Source of the DNA: JAHBNG01 sp039028975
GTDB taxonomy: Bacteria; Chloroflexota; Anaerolineae; Caldilineales; Caldilineaceae
Length of the DNA: 64,000 nucleotides
Reading direction: 5' to 3'
Assembly: GCA_039028975.1 (NCBI GenBank)
Contig: JBCCHB010000047.1
Location: 37,982-101,981, forward strand
This document shows positions 62,456-64,000 of the stretch, in pieces (position 1 is the first letter of the stretch; every line of letters starts with the position of its first letter). Position numbers and translations under genes: made by a program. The notes under the pieces were generated by a model. The model made no database searches. It had not been told where the DNA came from and saw nothing but the letters and a program-made list of their open reading frames with translations.

Positions 62456-63697
62456 ATGCTTACACCAACCGAACAACGAGTCCTAAACCAAATAGACGAC
62501 GATCTCCTCATCGACTGGATTCAGCAGTTAACGCGCATCCCCAGCGTCTGGCGACCAACAGAGAATCAAGGCGAAGAAGAGGCGGCTCGATGGGTAGAGG
62601 CGCGCTGCCGTGAGATGGGGCTTGCTACCTATTTTGAGATAGTGCAACCTGGACGCCCCAACGTAATTGCCATTCATCACGCCAAAAATGATGCCGAGGA
62701 TTTGCCAACGCTCATGTTTGAGGGCCACACCGATGTGGTCACAGAGGGCGATGAATCAGCTTGGACCGATCCGCCCTTTAGCGCCACCATCCGCAACGGC
62801 CGTATCTATGGGCGCGGGGCCAACGACATGAAAGCAGGGTTGGTCTGCGCGATGGTAGCCACCAAGGCCATCCACGAAAGTGGCATCAACCTCAAGGGCA
62901 ATATCTTGATCGGGGCCGTCTGCGATGAAGAGGGGCGCATGATTGGCATCAAGCACTTTGTGGATAACGGCTGGGCTGATCAAGTGGATGCCGCCATTAT
63001 CTGCGAGCCTGAAGAGAACCACCTCTGCATCGCCCAAAAAGGTGGCATGTGGATTCGAGTCGTGATCGAAGGAATCATGTGCCACGGTGCCATGCCCCTA
63101 ACTGGTGTAAACAGTGCTTACCCGATGGCACATTTCCTAACCCTGGTGCAGAGCTTGGAAGCGCGAGAAATTGCCCGTCACGGCACTGTTGAATTTCTTG
63201 GGCAGCCAAGCATTACGCCCACCATCCTGATGTCGCCCTGCGCGGGAGAAGCGCAAAACAACGTCATGCCTGGTTCCACCACGACGACCCTCGATTTTCG
63301 TATGGTCCCGAGCCAAGAGCCAGAATGGCTAGCTCAGCAGATTGAGAAGATGTTGATGGCTGTTACTGCGGTGGATGAACGCCTGAGTTATGAAATGGAG
63401 GTGGTAGAAGTGCGCCCTGCTACCTCTACAGATCGTGGGCATTCAGTGGTTACGACCCTGGCATCGGCCTACCAAGATTTGACCGGTGAGCCCCCCATTT
63501 ACGGTGGCGTCCCTGGCTCAACAGACGGCACGATTCTGAACGCTCGCAAACAGATTCCCATCGTCACCTGTGGCCCTGGCGATATTTATATTCCTCACCA
63601 CATTGATGAGTGGGTGAGCATCGACGAAATCAAGACGGCGGTGCGCATGTATGTATTGGCGGCCTTGCGCTATCTGGGCGTTGAAGAGAAGGATTAA
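62456..63697 (+). CDS. M20-family metallopeptidase (ArgE/DapE type)
   Basis: 413 residues from the ATG at 62456, ten bases after the nitroreductase stop; an ATG at 62426 would overlap that gene. All expected di-zinc and catalytic residues are present: FEGHTDVV, GRGANDMKAG, the Glu pair in CDEEGRM, the acidic CEPEEN, and a late His in IPHHIDEW. Enzymes of this group deacylate amino-acid derivatives or cleave dipeptides in the cytosol. The context does not single out a substrate. In contrast to the M20-like protein at 42055, its metal site is intact. Confidence 0.9.
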   Translation: MLTPTEQRVLNQIDDDLLIDWIQQLTRIPSVWRPTENQGEEEAARWVEARCREMGLATYFEIVQPGRPNVIAIHHAKNDAEDLPTLMFEGHTDVVTEGDESAWTDPPFSATIRNGRIYGRGANDMKAGLVCAMVATKAIHESGINLKGNILIGAVCDEEGRMIGIKHFVDNGWADQVDAAIICEPEENHLCIAQKGGMWIRVVIEGIMCHGAMPLTGVNSAYPMAHFLTLVQSLEAREIARHGTVEFLGQPSITPTILMSPCAGEAQNNVMPGSTTTTLDFRMVPSQEPEWLAQQIEKMLMAVTAVDERLSYEMEVVEVRPATSTDRGHSVVTTLASAYQDLTGEPPIYGGVPGSTDGTILNARKQIPIVTCGPGDIYIPHHIDEWVSIDEIKTAVRMYVLAALRYLGVEEKD

Positions 63698-63749
63698 GCG
63701 TCTCTATAGTTGCTGAAAAAAGAGCTTCTAAAGAGCAGTAGATCACGAT

Positions 63750-63824
63750 TTCGGTGGAGGAGGCATTCTCTAACGCCGGACTTCTCACGGCAGATCCGCA
63801 TTAGAGAATGCTCATTCCACGGAA
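63750..63824. repeat. 24-bp imperfect inverted repeat at the right end
   Basis: Outer arms 63750-63773 and 63801-63824 match at 19 of 24 positions; the inner 11 bp (GCATTCTCTAA against TTAGAGAATGC) are perfect. It lies 52 bp after the M20 peptidase gene. The rest of 63698-64000 shows no gene start that can be supported. Confidence 0.6.
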
Positions 63825-64000
63825 ACGAGTAACTTTCGTAAACGACTGAAGATCTGAATTTCGTTGTTGTCACGAAGTATTCGCCAAGAAATGGCGGTCA
63901 TGTTTAGCGTGTTCAAGCTGAAGGACCATAAAGAAAAGAGTGAGACAGCTCTGGTCATTAGGGAAAGCGCCGATTTCATCGGATTTGGCACGAAAATGCC

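Overview
The window looks like a chromosomal piece of a Chloroflexota bacterium (Anaerolineae/Caldilineae/Ardenticatenia-type). This rests mainly on the secreted proteins, nearly all of which end in a short tail of the form hydrophobic-F/Y-L-P-hydrophobic-hydrophobic-x (for example IFLPLVIQ, LFLPLVLH, HLYLPIMAK), a habit I associate with that phylum. The assignment is inference. No rRNA, tRNA, CRISPR array, transposase or phage gene was seen.

Left part (about 1-39,150, all on the + strand): an accessory island of very large exported proteins. After the end of a truncated TSP3-like surface protein and a strong terminator come an ECF-like sigma factor and an overlapping cytosolic zinc-finger anti-sigma factor, then a TPR-CHAT protease. 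Next is a propeller-PKD secreted protein, followed by six paralogous giant proteins that share one C-terminal chassis: PPC domain, legumain-like C13 (clan CD, caspase-fold) protease with a DHG histidine and an EACY/F-(A/S)GS cysteine, an Ig-like domain and the LP tail. Their N-terminal parts differ: 14 WD40 repeats + LRR; 14 YCF48/BNR repeats + two LRR blocks; LRR-FN3-LRR; LRR alone; almost nothing; 14 RCC1 repeats + LRR. Two twin signal-anchored proteins (one with an H-type lectin domain) sit inside this series. It closes with a gingipain-like C25 protease carrying CARDB and four PPC domains. That makes eight clan-CD proteases in 36.5 kb. I infer a modular recognition-plus-proteolysis system, one intracellular (CHAT) and seven extracellular, possibly under the sigma/anti-sigma pair. 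This is the main candidate for an undescribed system.

Middle part (39,150-51,060): ordinary accessory genes, mostly on the - strand: isochorismatase-like hydrolase, GNAT acetyltransferase, divergent WYL regulator, an M20-like protein with an altered metal site, a TPR / nucleotidyltransferase / TPR group, a cytochrome P450, a class-C beta-lactamase-fold serine hydrolase, and a PadR regulator - hypothetical - MFS exporter operon.

Right part (51,060-64,000): an msrA gene whose catalytic cysteine codon is an in-frame TGA, with a plausible bacterial SECIS hairpin just behind it (candidate selenoprotein), co-directional with an alpha/beta hydrolase. Then come a zinc-type alcohol dehydrogenase, two formylglycine-type sulfatases, a ThDP enzyme and an SDR dehydrogenase (a probable catabolic group for a sulfated substrate), a DinB-like protein, a nitroreductase and an M20 peptidase. 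Several intergenic regions carry long inverted repeats, many directly behind the big genes.
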